DNA of 64,000 bases, from assembly GCA_964384915.1 (NCBI GenBank), contig CAYLMA010000011.1, forward strand, positions 1 to 64,000. The letters run 5' to 3'. Source of the stretch: Sulfurimicrobium sp964384915. Lineage in GTDB: Bacteria; Pseudomonadota; Gammaproteobacteria; Burkholderiales; Sulfuricellaceae. The position numbers were made by a program, and so were the translations under genes. Below, in pieces: positions 45,042 to 55,563 of this stretch. Each line of letters begins with the position of its first letter. Position 1 is the stretch's first letter. The notes under the pieces were generated by a model. That model was not told where the DNA came from, made no database searches, and worked only from the letters and a program-made list of their open reading frames with translations.

Positions 45042-46172
45042 TCAGGCGAGGGGGGTTTCCCTGAAGTCTTCCTGAATGCGGCCAATTTCTTCGGGCTGCT
45101 CAATCAGGGCGTTGACGCAATCCCGATCGAAGGTCGTTCCCGCCATTTTCAGCAGATAATCAAACGCATCCTGATTGCTCCAGGCCTCCTTGTAGGGGCG
45201 GCGGCTGGTGAGGGCGTCAAACACGTCAGCCACCGCGACAATGCGGGCTTCAATCGGGATTTCATGCTCTTTCAGCCCATCGGGGTAACCACTGCCATTG
45301 ACAGCCTCGTGGTGAGATTGCGCGATATTGCGCAGGATATCCACATGCGCCATATTCACCAGGCCGAAGTTGCTCAGGATTTCGTCGATAATTTCGCGCC
45401 CCTTGGTGGTGTGCTTCTTCATCGCCTCGTACTGTTCCGGGTCCAGCTTTCCAGGCTTGAGCAGAATACTGTCAGCCACGCTGATCTTGCCGATATCGTG
45501 CAGCGGAGAAAACAGGAAAATATGCTCGATCAACTCGTCGTCGAGCTGATATTTATCCGCCACATGGTTCGCGATCAGGCGCGAATAATTGGCCATCCGG
45601 TCAAGGTGGGCCCCCGTCTCGAAATCCCGGTGATGTACGATATCGTTTGCCGTTTTGACCGAGGCCAGCAGGGTTTGAATGTTGGCGATTTCGCTGACCA
45701 CGGTAAGCGACAGCAAGTGGCCTAAGAGGTCCAGATAGTGGAGCGCCGGTTCGGTAAAAACGTCCTTGCGGTAGGAGTTGAAGAACAGGAAGCCGAAGAA
45801 ATTGCCGTTCGAGTACATCGGCATGGTGTAGCTGGAGCCGAAGCCGCTGGCCTGGATACGCCGGGTATGGAGGTTTGATCCGGCATTGAAAATATCCAGG
45901 TCATTGACCACCCTGGGCCGCCCTTTTTTGAGAATTTCAAGCAGGGACGGAGCATCGCTGAGACTGCTTTCATAGCGCACCAGCGTCGGCTCGTTGTTGG
46001 TGTTGCTGAAAATGAAGGTTTTCAGCGTATCCGACTTCTCCTCATGCAAGGCGACTGCGATCCGGTCGATGAAGTCGAATTTATTGCGCAGGAAAGCGTG
46101 CAGAAAGCTCAATTTTTCGGAAATGGGAATATTCCGGTTGAGCGCATCGAGAGCATCTTGGTGATCGAACAT
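45042..46172 (-). CDS. GAF-like / HD-GYP c-di-GMP phosphodiesterase
   Basis: 376 residues, no membrane segments. The N-terminal 170 residues look GAF-like (RVVNDLDIFNAGS, GSSYTMPMYSNGNFFGFLFFNS). The C-terminal HD-GYP domain has VHHRDFETGAHLDRMANY, the HD pair in LHDIGKI, and HHEAVNGSGYPDGL, so metal and substrate sites are complete. It should degrade c-di-GMP. Its position beside flhB suggests motility control. Confidence 0.92.
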   Translation of the reverse strand: MFDHQDALDALNRNIPISEKLSFLHAFLRNKFDFIDRIAVALHEEKSDTLKTFIFSNTNNEPTLVRYESSLSDAPSLLEILKKGRPRVVNDLDIFNAGSNLHTRRIQASGFGSSYTMPMYSNGNFFGFLFFNSYRKDVFTEPALHYLDLLGHLLSLTVVSEIANIQTLLASVKTANDIVHHRDFETGAHLDRMANYSRLIANHVADKYQLDDELIEHIFLFSPLHDIGKISVADSILLKPGKLDPEQYEAMKKHTTKGREIIDEILSNFGLVNMAHVDILRNIAQSHHEAVNGSGYPDGLKEHEIPIEARIVAVADVFDALTSRRPYKEAWSNQDAFDYLLKMAGTTFDRDCVNALIEQPEEIGRIQEDFRETPLA

Positions 46173-46216
46173 GGTGCCTCAGCGATTTGGCCTTGATGCG
46201 CGCAATCATAGTTACT

Positions 46217-46411
46217 TCAACTGGCTTCGTCCATCCATGCCATCTGAATGGCTTCGAGAATTTTCTCGTTGGAGCGGTTTGGATCGTCGCTGAAGCCATC
46301 GAGTTGCGTCACCCACTGGTGCAGGTCGGTAAAGCGCACGTACTGGGGGTCTGTGTCGGGCCGGCTGTCGTACAGTGCCTCGGCAATCTGGTGCACGTCG
46401 GTCCATTTCAT
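46217..46411 (-). CDS. iscX: Fe-S cluster assembly protein IscX
   Basis: 64 residues, acidic, whole-length match to IscX/YfhJ (MKWTDVHQIAEALYDSRPDTDP ... RFTDLHQWVTQL ... SNEKILEAIQMAWMDE). Modulates the desulfurase IscS. Last gene of the isc operon, one base after fdx. Confidence 0.94.
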   Translation of the reverse strand: MKWTDVHQIAEALYDSRPDTDPQYVRFTDLHQWVTQLDGFSDDPNRSNEKILEAIQMAWMDEAS

Positions 46412-46412
46412 T

Positions 46413-46754
46413 TTAATGGTGCCCTTCCTTGACCATGTTGATGGTGTACTTGGGTATCTCGATCACCAGGTCCTGGGCATCCACGATGGCCTGGCAGGAG
46501 AGGCGTGAATTGGGCTCCAGGCCCCAGGCCTTGTCGAGCATATCCTCTTCCAGTTCCTCGGCTTCGTTGAGGGATTCCAGCCCCTCGCGCACGATCACGT
46601 GGCAGGTGGTGCAGGCGCAGGATTTCTCGCAGGCGTGCTCGATTTCGATGCCGTTTTCGAGCAGCGTGTCGCAGATGGACACGCCAGGTTTGGCTTCGAG
46701 CACCGCGCCCTCGGGGCACAATTCGACGTGGGGCAATACGATCAGTTGGGGCAT
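46413..46754 (-). CDS. fdx: ISC-type [2Fe-2S] ferredoxin
   Basis: 113 residues, adrenodoxin type. Cluster cysteines in HACEKSCACTTCHV and, later, RLSCQAI. Electron donor in isc cluster assembly. Standard length. An intergenic heptamer array separates it from hscA. Confidence 0.95.
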   Translation of the reverse strand: MPQLIVLPHVELCPEGAVLEAKPGVSICDTLLENGIEIEHACEKSCACTTCHVIVREGLESLNEAEELEEDMLDKAWGLEPNSRLSCQAIVDAQDLVIEIPKYTINMVKEGHH

Positions 46755-46767
46755 TTTAGGTCTCAGT

Positions 46768-46836
46768 TGGTAGCTGTCAGCACTCAGCTTTCAGCACAAA
46801 AAGCTGACCGCTGAGCGCTGAAAGCTGAAAGCTATA
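46768..46836. repeat. Heptamer array with inverted halves between hscA and fdx
   Basis: TCAGCACTCAGCTTTCAGC faces GCTGACCGCTGAGCGCTGAAAGCTGAAAGC across an ACAAAAA loop, so GCTGANN heptamers (CC, GC, AA, AA) sit in inverted orientation and can form a hairpin. Confidence 0.85.
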
Positions 46837-46838
46837 TA

Positions 46839-48701
<1,863 letters not shown>

Positions 48702-48713
48702 GAAAATCCTTTA

Positions 48714-48815
48714 TAAACCACGGAGGGCACGGGGACCACGGAGAAACTGTAGGTCGGGCTTTAGCCCGACTATCGGCCTGAAGGCCGACCTACAAAGCCG
48801 TGATCTCCGTGGTTA
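48714..48815. repeat. CACGGAG inverted repeat enclosing paired-palindrome copy 3
   Basis: Outer arms AACCACGGAGGGCACGG (from about 48716) and CTCCGTGGTT (to 48815) flank a 45-bp paired palindrome (48749-48793, GTAGGTCGGGC to GGCCGACCTAC). It fills the hscB-hscA gap. Confidence 0.8.
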
Positions 48816-48818
48816 ATT

Positions 48819-49352
48819 TTAAGCTTCCATCAACTCCAGGGCGGCATCGATTTCCTCGCCCAGCTTTTCCATGAATTTCAGCTTGCGCACCAGGCCGGAT
48901 GCGCCCTGGTAGTCGGCCTGCTCGTCCAGCAGGCGCCCCAGTTCCTGGTGCTGCCCGCGCATCTCTGCGCGCAAGCGGTTGTGCAAATTTTCCATATCGG
49001 CGACATCCTGCGCCTCTTTCGCTTCCATGATGGCCTCGCGCCACTCCATCTGCGCCATGAGGAATTCCGCCGGCATGGCGGTGTTGCTTTCCTCCTGCGT
49101 ATCCACGCCCTGCAGGTGCAGCAGGTAGCGGGCGCGGGAGAGCGGTTTTTTCAGGGTCTGGTAGGCTTCGTTGGCGTGTGTCGCCCATTGCATCGACAGG
49201 CGCTTTTCCTGATTGCCCTGGTCGGCGAATTTATCAGGATGCACCAGCGTCTGGATTTCACGGTAAGCCTGGTCGAGGCGCTCCATGTCAATGCGGAAAG
49301 CCGGCGCCAGGCCGAACAGCTCGAAATGGTTTTTGCTGAAATCGAAGTGCAT
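48819..49352 (-). CDS. hscB: J-domain co-chaperone HscB
   Basis: 177 residues. N-terminal J domain (FELFGLAPAFRIDMERLDQAYREIQTLVHPDKF) with the HPD motif that stimulates HscA ATPase. The C-terminal helical domain binds IscU. Between iscA and hscA. Confidence 0.95.
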   Translation of the reverse strand: MHFDFSKNHFELFGLAPAFRIDMERLDQAYREIQTLVHPDKFADQGNQEKRLSMQWATHANEAYQTLKKPLSRARYLLHLQGVDTQEESNTAMPAEFLMAQMEWREAIMEAKEAQDVADMENLHNRLRAEMRGQHQELGRLLDEQADYQGASGLVRKLKFMEKLGEEIDAALELMEA

Positions 49353-49357
49353 GGTAA

Positions 49358-49432
49358 TTAGCTATCGGCTTTCAGCGATCAGCTTGAACCAGCCGATCTG
49401 CCATTGCTGATAGCTGATAGCTGATAGCTATA
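49358..49432. repeat. Heptamer array (GATAGCT x3) between hscB and iscA
   Basis: GCTGATA repeated at about 49407-49430, with related GGCTTTCAGCGATCAGC at 49364-49385. The array runs into the iscA stop at 49428. Confidence 0.8.
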
Positions 49433-49751
49433 CATTAAAGCTCTCGCCGCAACCACAAGCGTTCTTGACGTTGGGGTTGTTGAACTTGAAGCCCTCGTTC
49501 AGCCCTTCGCGGGTGTAGTCCAGCTCGGTGCCATCAAGATAGGGCAGGCTCTTGGCGTCGATCAGTACTTTCACGCCGTGGCTTTCGAACTGCAGGTCAT
49601 CCGCGCCGATTTCGTCGGCAAATTCAATCGTATAGGCCATGCCGGAGCAGCCAGAAGTACGGACGCCCAAGCGCAGGCCCAGACCCTTGCCGCGTTTGGT
49701 GATGAAGTTGCTGACGTGCTTGGCCGCCTGTTCGGTCATCGTAATCGCCAT
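49428..49751 (-). CDS. iscA: Iron-sulfur cluster assembly protein IscA
   Basis: 107 residues from the ATG at 49751 (MAITMTEQAAKHV); the longer upstream frame only overlaps iscU. Conserved cysteines in RTSGCSGMAY and NACGCGESF. A-type carrier for cluster delivery or iron binding. Two bases after iscU. Confidence 0.95.
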   Translation of the reverse strand: MAITMTEQAAKHVSNFITKRGKGLGLRLGVRTSGCSGMAYTIEFADEIGADDLQFESHGVKVLIDAKSLPYLDGTELDYTREGLNEGFKFNNPNVKNACGCGESFNV

Positions 49752-49753
49752 GA

Positions 49754-50170
49754 TCAGCACGCTCCCTTGCAGGCATCGGCCACCACGTTCGCGCCATGCT
49801 TGGCCTTGTAGTCGGCCACGGCGGCCTTGATCGCGTCTTCCGCCAGGATCGAACAGTGAATCTTCACCGGCGGCAAGGCCAGCTCCTCTGCGATCTGGGT
49901 GTTCTTGATATCCAGCGCCTGATCCAGCGTCTTGCCCTTGACCCATTCGGTCACCAGGGAGCTCGAAGCGATGGCCGATCCACAACCGTAGGTCTTGAAC
50001 TTGGCATCCTCGATCACGCCGTCCTTGTTGACCCGGATCTGCAGCTTCATCACGTCGCCGCACGCCGGCGCACCCACCATGCCGGTCGCCACGCCATCTT
50101 CATCCTTGCCGAAGGAACCGACGTTGCGCGGATTTTCGTAGTGATCCAGAACTTTTTCGCTGTATGCCAT
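49754..50170 (-). CDS. iscU: Iron-sulfur cluster scaffold IscU
   Basis: 138 residues. Cluster ligands Cys37 (APACGD, with Asp39), Cys63 (YGCGS), His105 and Cys106 (IHCS); HscA-recognition motif LPPVK at 99-103. Assembly scaffold fed by IscS. Full length. Confidence 0.97.
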   Translation of the reverse strand: MAYSEKVLDHYENPRNVGSFGKDEDGVATGMVGAPACGDVMKLQIRVNKDGVIEDAKFKTYGCGSAIASSSLVTEWVKGKTLDQALDIKNTQIAEELALPPVKIHCSILAEDAIKAAVADYKAKHGANVVADACKGAC

Positions 50171-50237
50171 GATAAATCTCCGATTAAAGATGAGAGGGTA
50201 GCAAAATAGCTTGACCCCCTCACGACCTACTAGTTAA

Positions 50238-51446
50238 TCAATGTGCCGCCCACTGCACGGTATTCAAGTCAATGCCGTCCTTGAACATTTCCCACAGCGG
50301 CGACAACTCGCGCAGCTTGCCGATCTTGTTCTTGAGCAGTTGGATCGCGTAGTCGATTTCTTCCTCGGTGGTGAAACGGCCGATGGAGAAGCGGATCGAG
50401 CTGTGCGCCAGTTCGTCGCTGTGCCCCAGGGACTTCAGCACGTAGGAAGGCTCCAGGCTGGCGGAAGTGCAGGCGGAACCGCTAGACACCGCGAGATCCT
50501 TGATCGCCATGATGAGCGATTCGCCCTCGACGAAGCTGAAGCTGATGTTGAGATTGTGCGGCACGCGGCTGTCCATGTCACCGTTGATGTACACTTCCTC
50601 GATTTCCCTGAGGCCGTTGTAGAGGCGGTCACGCAGCATGCGGGCACGCTCGTTTTCCGCCGCCATTTCTTCCTTGGCGATGCGGAAGGCTTCGCCCATG
50701 CCGACAATCTGGTGCGTCGCCAGCGTGCCGGAGCGCATGCCGCGCTCGTGGCCGCCGCCGTGCATCTGGGCTTCGAGGCGGATGCGCGGCTTGCGGCGCA
50801 CGAACAGGGCGCCGACGCCTTTCGGGCCATAGGTCTTGTGCGCGGAAAAGGACATCAGGTCCACTTTGAGTTTTTGCAGGTCGACCACCACCTTGCCGGT
50901 GGCCTGGGCCGCATCGACGTGGAAGATCACGCCCTTGCTGCGGCAGATTTCACCTAATGCCGGAATGTCCTGGATCACGCCGATTTCGTTGTTGACGTAC
51001 ATCACCGAGGCCAGAATGGTATCAGGGCGGATCGCCGCCGTGAATTTGTCCAGATTCACCAGGCCATTAGACTCAGGAATGAGGTAAGTCACCTCGAAAC
51101 CCTGGCGCTCCAGCTCGCGGCAGGTGTCCAGCACCGCCTTGTGCTCGGTGGCCACGGTAATCAGATGCTTACCCTTGCCGGAATAGAAGTGCGCCGCGCC
51201 CTTGATGGCGAGGTTGTTGGATTCTGTCGCGCCGGAGGTCCAGACGATTTCCTTGGGGTCGGCGTTGACCAGCTCGGCCACCTGCTTGCGTGCATTTTCC
51301 ACCGCTTCGTCGGCTTCCCAGCCGAAGGCATGGGAACGGCTCGCCGGATTGCCGAATTTCTCGGTCAGGTAAGGGATCATTTTTTCCGCCACGCGGGGAT
51401 CCACCGGGGTCGTGGCGGAATAATCCAGATAAATCGGCAACTTCAT
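50238..51446 (-). CDS. iscS: Cysteine desulfurase IscS
   Basis: 402 residues from the ATG at 51446 (GGAGAATGTA before it). PLP lysine in SFSAHKTYGPKG, mobile catalytic Cys in SSGSACTSASLEPSYVL, and the IscS-type C-terminus SPLWEMFKDGIDLNTVQWAAH. Provides sulfur for Fe-S clusters and tRNA thiolation. Confidence 0.97.
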   Translation of the reverse strand: MKLPIYLDYSATTPVDPRVAEKMIPYLTEKFGNPASRSHAFGWEADEAVENARKQVAELVNADPKEIVWTSGATESNNLAIKGAAHFYSGKGKHLITVATEHKAVLDTCRELERQGFEVTYLIPESNGLVNLDKFTAAIRPDTILASVMYVNNEIGVIQDIPALGEICRSKGVIFHVDAAQATGKVVVDLQKLKVDLMSFSAHKTYGPKGVGALFVRRKPRIRLEAQMHGGGHERGMRSGTLATHQIVGMGEAFRIAKEEMAAENERARMLRDRLYNGLREIEEVYINGDMDSRVPHNLNISFSFVEGESLIMAIKDLAVSSGSACTSASLEPSYVLKSLGHSDELAHSSIRFSIGRFTTEEEIDYAIQLLKNKIGKLRELSPLWEMFKDGIDLNTVQWAAH

Positions 51447-51462
51447 TACATTCTCCAAAAAA

Positions 51463-52611
51463 TCACATGACTGATACGGCTGACAAGGCCCGCAGACGTT
51501 CCAGTTCAATCCGCAAGGCCCTCACAAATCCCTCTATCTGCTGCATGCTGTTGCTGCGGCCCAGGCTCACCCGGATCGCACCTCTGGCAAGTTCCGGCTC
51601 AATACCCATGGCCAGCAACACCGCGCTCGGTTCCGTGCTGCCGCTGGCGCAGGCTGAGCCGCTGGCCACCGCGAATCCCGCGCGATCCAGCGCCATCAGC
51701 AAGGTTTCCCCTTCGATGCCGGGAAAGGCAAAGTAGCTGGTGCCCGCCAGACGCTGCCCGGTGGAACCGAAAATTTCCCCACCCAGAACAGCAACGCCTG
51801 CTTCCAGTTCGCGCCTCATGTGCCCAACACGCTCGGCATCCTGTTCCATGCGAGCGACCGCCAGTTCGCAGGCGGCGGCAAAGCCGACAATGCCCGGCAC
51901 ATTTTCGGTGCCGGCACGCAATCCCTTTTCGTGCCCTCCCCCGGTCATCTGGGGTATCAACTCGACACGCTTATCGAGCACCAGTGCGCCAATGCCCTTC
52001 GGCCCATATACCTTGTGCGCCGACAAGCTCATGGCATGCACGCCAAGTGCCGCAAAATCCAGCTTGACCTTGCCCAGCGCCTGCACCGCATCGGTATGCA
52101 CCCAGGCACCCGCCGCGCGCGCCTGACGGGCCACTTCGGCCACATCTTGGCACATTCCGGTCTCGTTGTTGGCCAGCATCACGCTGACCAGGCCCGTGGT
52201 CGCCCGCAGCGCCTGCGCCAGATCGCTCATGTCGAATCGACCGGCCCCATCCACTGCCAGCGGGCGCAAGGCCCAGCCCTGTGTTTTCAGGCTCTGGCAG
52301 GTCTTGGCGACACAGGGATGTTCAATACTGCTCCACACCACTTGGGACGGCTGCGACGCTGCCGCCACCCCGCGAATTGCCAGGTTATTGGCCTCGGTGC
52401 CGCCGCTGGTGAAAATCACCTGTGAAGGATGCGCCCCCACTGCGACCGCCACCTGCTCTCGTGCCTCTTCAACCGCTTGGCGCGCCGCGCGGCCAAAACC
52501 ATGCCGGCTGGATGGATTGCCGAACTGAGCCTGCATGTAAGGCATCATCGCCGCCAGCACGCCATCATCGAGTGGCGTCGTGGCATTGTGGTCGAAATAG
52601 ACCTGAACCAT
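51463..52611 (-). CDS. Second cysteine desulfurase (NifS/IscS-like)
   Basis: 382 residues, about 20 shorter than IscS and clearly divergent. PLP lysine in SLSAHKVYGPKG and catalytic Cys in VASGSACASGSTEPSAVL. It lacks the IscS C-terminal tail that contacts IscU. Three bases after iscR and 16 before iscS. Probably NifS/IscS2-like; the specific acceptor is unknown. Confidence 0.93.
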   Translation of the reverse strand: MVQVYFDHNATTPLDDGVLAAMMPYMQAQFGNPSSRHGFGRAARQAVEEAREQVAVAVGAHPSQVIFTSGGTEANNLAIRGVAAASQPSQVVWSSIEHPCVAKTCQSLKTQGWALRPLAVDGAGRFDMSDLAQALRATTGLVSVMLANNETGMCQDVAEVARQARAAGAWVHTDAVQALGKVKLDFAALGVHAMSLSAHKVYGPKGIGALVLDKRVELIPQMTGGGHEKGLRAGTENVPGIVGFAAACELAVARMEQDAERVGHMRRELEAGVAVLGGEIFGSTGQRLAGTSYFAFPGIEGETLLMALDRAGFAVASGSACASGSTEPSAVLLAMGIEPELARGAIRVSLGRSNSMQQIEGFVRALRIELERLRALSAVSVM

Positions 52612-52614
52612 AAA

Positions 52615-53082
52615 TCAAGCCAGAATGGCTGCCTCGCCGTGATTGAAGCGCTTGTCCAGTTGAGCCGGGTTTTTGTGCCCGTTCTGGGACGCAACCAGCT
52701 GGGCCAGGTTCACGGACTGCAAATAATCAAAAATCCGCACATTGAGGTTGGTCCACAGATCATGCGTCATGCAGGGCAGATCATCGTGGCAATTTCCCAT
52801 GCCGCCGCACTTGGTGGCGTCAATCGGCTCATCCACGGCCTGGATGATGTCAGCCACGGAGATTCCTTCCAGTTCCTTGGCCAGGCAATAACCGCCACCT
52901 GGGCCGCGCACGCTCTCGACCAGGCCGTGACGGCGCAGCTTGCCGAACAACTGTTCCAGATACGACAGGGAAATTCGTTGCCGATCGCTGATTCCTGCCA
53001 GCGTCACCGGCCCTCCGCCATGACGCATGGCCAGATCGATCATCGCAGTTACCGCAAAACGTCCTTTGGTGGTCAAACGCAT
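52615..53082 (-). CDS. iscR: Fe-S cluster-sensing regulator IscR
   Basis: 155 residues, Rrf2 family. Winged-helix DNA-binding N-terminus (MRLTTKGRFAVTAMIDLA). Cluster ligands Cys92, Cys98, Cys104 and His107 (KCGGMGNCHDDLPCMTH) are at the same positions as in E. coli. Represses isc genes when holding [2Fe-2S]. A type 1 site lies over its own promoter. Confidence 0.97.
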   Translation of the reverse strand: MRLTTKGRFAVTAMIDLAMRHGGGPVTLAGISDRQRISLSYLEQLFGKLRRHGLVESVRGPGGGYCLAKELEGISVADIIQAVDEPIDATKCGGMGNCHDDLPCMTHDLWTNLNVRIFDYLQSVNLAQLVASQNGHKNPAQLDKRFNHGEAAILA

Positions 53083-53118
53083 TGTTTAGCCTCTTTATAA
53101 TGGATACATCTTGCGGAC

Positions 53119-53151
53119 ACTATATGAAACCCTACCGTTTTAGTCAACTAT
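53119..53151 (-). promoter_or_regulatory. iscR promoter with type 1 IscR box
   Basis: Minus strand TTGACT (53147-53142), 17-bp spacer, TATAGT (53124-53119). The 25-bp stretch 53127-53151 matches 22 of 25 positions of the E. coli type 1 IscR consensus as I remember it and overlaps the -35. It also overlaps the cysE stop codon. Confidence 0.8.
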
Positions 53152-53892
53152 TTTGTTTAAATAATTGACATCAAACTTTTCCGATGCTTTTTCATCATCG
53201 CTGATCTCAACACCCAAGCGGCCCAGATGATCCAGTATCTGCTGGATACGGTGGTCGGTCACCACCGTGTGATCCAGCAGGCTATGCACCGCCTTGACCA
53301 TCGGGTCATTCATGTCTTCGCTGATGGCGTAGGCGGAAAATCCCATCTTTTTCGCCTGGCTTTCCCGCATCTCGGCCTGCGCGCCATCCAGAATTCGCGC
53401 CGGGATGCCCACCGCCGTGGCCCCCGCCGGGACATCCTTGACCACCACCGCATTCGAGCCGATCTTGGCCCCATCGCCAATATTAATCGGCCCCAGCACC
53501 TTGGCCCCGGCACCGATCACCACGCCCTTGCCAAGCGTGGGATGGCGCTTGCCTTTTTTCCAGGAAGTTCCGCCCAGCGTGACGCCGTGATACAGCGTGA
53601 CGTCATCGCCAAGTTCAGCCGTTTCCCCGATCACCACGCCCATGCCATGGTCGATGAAGACGCGCCGCCCGAGCCGCGCGCCGGGGTGTATTTCGATGCC
53701 TGTTATCCAGCGCGCAAAATGGGAAGTGAAGCGTGCCAGCCAGAAAAACCGCCAGCCCCAAAGACGATGCGTGAGGCGATGGATAAGCACGGCATGCACC
53801 CCGGGATAGGTGGTCAACACCTCCCAGCGGGAGCGGGCAGCTGGATCGCGCTCGAACACCACTGCAATATCTTCACGCAGATGTTTAAACAT
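53140..53892 (-). CDS. cysE: Serine O-acetyltransferase
   Basis: 250 residues. Makes O-acetylserine for cysteine synthesis. Left-handed beta-helix hexapeptides (DHGMGVVIGETAELGDDVTLYHGVTLGGTSWKKGKRHPTLG) with catalytic His/Asp. Directly upstream of iscR on the same strand; its own promoter carries an IscR-type box. Cysteine is the sulfur source for IscS, so the linkage makes metabolic sense. Confidence 0.95.
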   Translation of the reverse strand: MFKHLREDIAVVFERDPAARSRWEVLTTYPGVHAVLIHRLTHRLWGWRFFWLARFTSHFARWITGIEIHPGARLGRRVFIDHGMGVVIGETAELGDDVTLYHGVTLGGTSWKKGKRHPTLGKGVVIGAGAKVLGPINIGDGAKIGSNAVVVKDVPAGATAVGIPARILDGAQAEMRESQAKKMGFSAYAISEDMNDPMVKAVHSLLDHTVVTDHRIQQILDHLGRLGVEISDDEKASEKFDVNYLNKIVD

Positions 53893-53918
53893 GGCTGATA
53901 ATCGGATATAGTAATCGC

Positions 53919-53951
53919 ATTATTCTATAGTATACTTATTTAGTCAACTAT
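53919..53951 (-). promoter_or_regulatory. cysE promoter with type 1 IscR-like box
   Basis: Minus strand TTGACT (53947-53942), 17-bp spacer, AATAAT (53924-53919). The 25-bp stretch 53927-53951 matches 22 of 25 type 1 IscR positions and shares TTTAGTCAACTAT with the iscR site. Confidence 0.7.
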
Positions 53952-53952
53952 T

Positions 53953-54726
53953 TCAGTTGCCCGGCTTGTTTCTGCTTTCCTGCGCCGCTCTCAGCACTCC
54001 GCGCAGAATATTCACTTCTTCCTTCTCCATGCCCGCGCGGGCAAACAAGCGGCGCAGGCGCGTCATCAGGCGCTTGGGGTGCTTGGGGTCGAGAAAATCG
54101 ATTTTGATCAGCGTCTGTTCGAGATGGGCATAAAACTGGTCCACCTCTTCAAAAGTCGCCAGCGGAAAGCCGCCCGGCATGGGAACTGCGTCCACGCTGC
54201 ACAAGCGCAACTCATAAGCCACCACCTGTACAGCCGCCGCCAGATTCAGAGAGCCATACTGCGGATTGACCGGGATGGTCATGAGCTGCTGACACTTTTC
54301 CAGCTCCGCGTTGGAAAGGCCTGACATTTCCGTGCCGAAAATCAGTGCCACCGGCGCGCCCAGGGCTGTCGCCATAATTTGAGGCGCAGACTCCCGCAGC
54401 GTCAGCATGGGGTGGGAAAGATCCCGCCGCCGCGCCGTCAGGCCCACTGCCAGAACCGTGCCCTGCAGGGCTTCGTCCAGGCTGGAGCAAACCGTGGCGC
54501 CAGCCAGCACATCGGTGGCCCCGGAGGCCATGGCGTCGGCCGCCGCATCCGGAAAGTGCTTGGGGTTGACCAGGTAGAGCCGCGACAGACCCATGGTCTT
54601 CATGGCCCGCGCAGCCGCGCCGATATTGCCTGGATGGCTGGTGTGGCTGAGAACTACGCGGACGTTTTCCAACGCGGCGTGTTTCCCATGTAAAATAGCG
54701 CCAGAATCTTGTTCATTAACAGTCAT
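53953..54726 (-). CDS. trmJ: tRNA (cytidine/uridine-2'-O-)-methyltransferase TrmJ
   Basis: 257 residues from the ATG at 54726 (MTVNEQDSGA); the longer upstream frame overlaps suhB. SPOUT knot motifs: VVLSHTSHPGNIGAAARAMKTMGL, ALIFGTEMSGLSNAEL and NPQYGSLNLAAAVQVVAYEL. Methylates tRNA position 32. In many proteobacteria it precedes cysE/iscR, as here. Confidence 0.93.
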   Translation of the reverse strand: MTVNEQDSGAILHGKHAALENVRVVLSHTSHPGNIGAAARAMKTMGLSRLYLVNPKHFPDAAADAMASGATDVLAGATVCSSLDEALQGTVLAVGLTARRRDLSHPMLTLRESAPQIMATALGAPVALIFGTEMSGLSNAELEKCQQLMTIPVNPQYGSLNLAAAVQVVAYELRLCSVDAVPMPGGFPLATFEEVDQFYAHLEQTLIKIDFLDPKHPKRLMTRLRRLFARAGMEKEEVNILRGVLRAAQESRNKPGN

Positions 54727-54738
54727 TGAAAACCTACC

Positions 54739-55539
54739 ATGCACCCTATGCTCACCATCGCGGTCAAGGCCGCGCGCCGCGCCGGCAACATTATCAACCG
54801 CGCATCTCTCGACATCGACAAACTCACGGTCAAACGCAAGAACCACAATGATTTTGTCAGCGAAGTGGATCGCGCCGCCGAAGACGCGATTATTGAAATT
54901 CTGCTTGAAGCCTACCCAAACCATGAAATTCTAGCAGAAGAGAGCGGTGTTCGCGGCGATTCCGAATATCAATGGATCATCGACCCGCTTGATGGAACCA
55001 CCAATTTCCTGCACAACTTTCCGCAATATGCGGTTTCCATCGCCCTGCTCCACAAGGGCGTGCTGAATCAGGCGGTCATCTACGACCCCGCACGCAATGA
55101 CCTCTTTACCGCCACCAAGGGCCGCGGCGCTTACCACAACGACCGGCGCCTGCGGGTCACCAAGGAAACACAGCTCAAAAACGCCCTGATCGGCACCGGC
55201 TTTCCGTACACCGATTTCACCCATATCGATGCTTACATGGGCATGTTCCGCGACCTCATCCAGAAAACCGCCGGACTGCGCCGCCCGGGCTCAGCCGCGC
55301 TTGACCTGGCCTATACCGCTGCGGGCCGCTTCGACGGCTTTTTCGAAATCGGCCTCAAGCCCTGGGATATCGCGGCAGGCTGCCTGCTGGTGCAGGAAGC
55401 CGGGGGCCTGGTGGGCGATTTCCAGGGCAACGAGAATTATCTCAAAAGCGGCAACATCATCGCCGGCAACCCGAAAATCTTCGGCCAATTGCTGCAGGCC
55501 ATCGCACCCCATCTGACCGAAGAGCTCAAAGCCAGGTAG
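54739..55539 (+). CDS. suhB: Inositol-1-monophosphatase family protein SuhB
   Basis: 266 residues. Metal-binding motifs AEESG, WIIDPLDGTTNFLHNFP and PWDIAAG are intact. Mg-dependent phosphatase that also acts in rRNA antitermination in E. coli. Divergent from trmJ with only 12 bp between starts. Confidence 0.95.
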   Translation: MHPMLTIAVKAARRAGNIINRASLDIDKLTVKRKNHNDFVSEVDRAAEDAIIEILLEAYPNHEILAEESGVRGDSEYQWIIDPLDGTTNFLHNFPQYAVSIALLHKGVLNQAVIYDPARNDLFTATKGRGAYHNDRRLRVTKETQLKNALIGTGFPYTDFTHIDAYMGMFRDLIQKTAGLRRPGSAALDLAYTAAGRFDGFFEIGLKPWDIAAGCLLVQEAGGLVGDFQGNENYLKSGNIIAGNPKIFGQLLQAIAPHLTEELKAR

Positions 55540-55563
55540 CCGCCACCTCAACGGCAGGCCGGG

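Noticed and set aside
44845..45075. Small plus-strand gene in the flhB/HD-GYP gap
   Set aside because: No recognisable product or ribosome site, and it overlaps the HD-GYP gene end.
49752..50063. N-terminal extension of iscA
   Set aside because: It lies inside iscU in another frame and has no IscA similarity.
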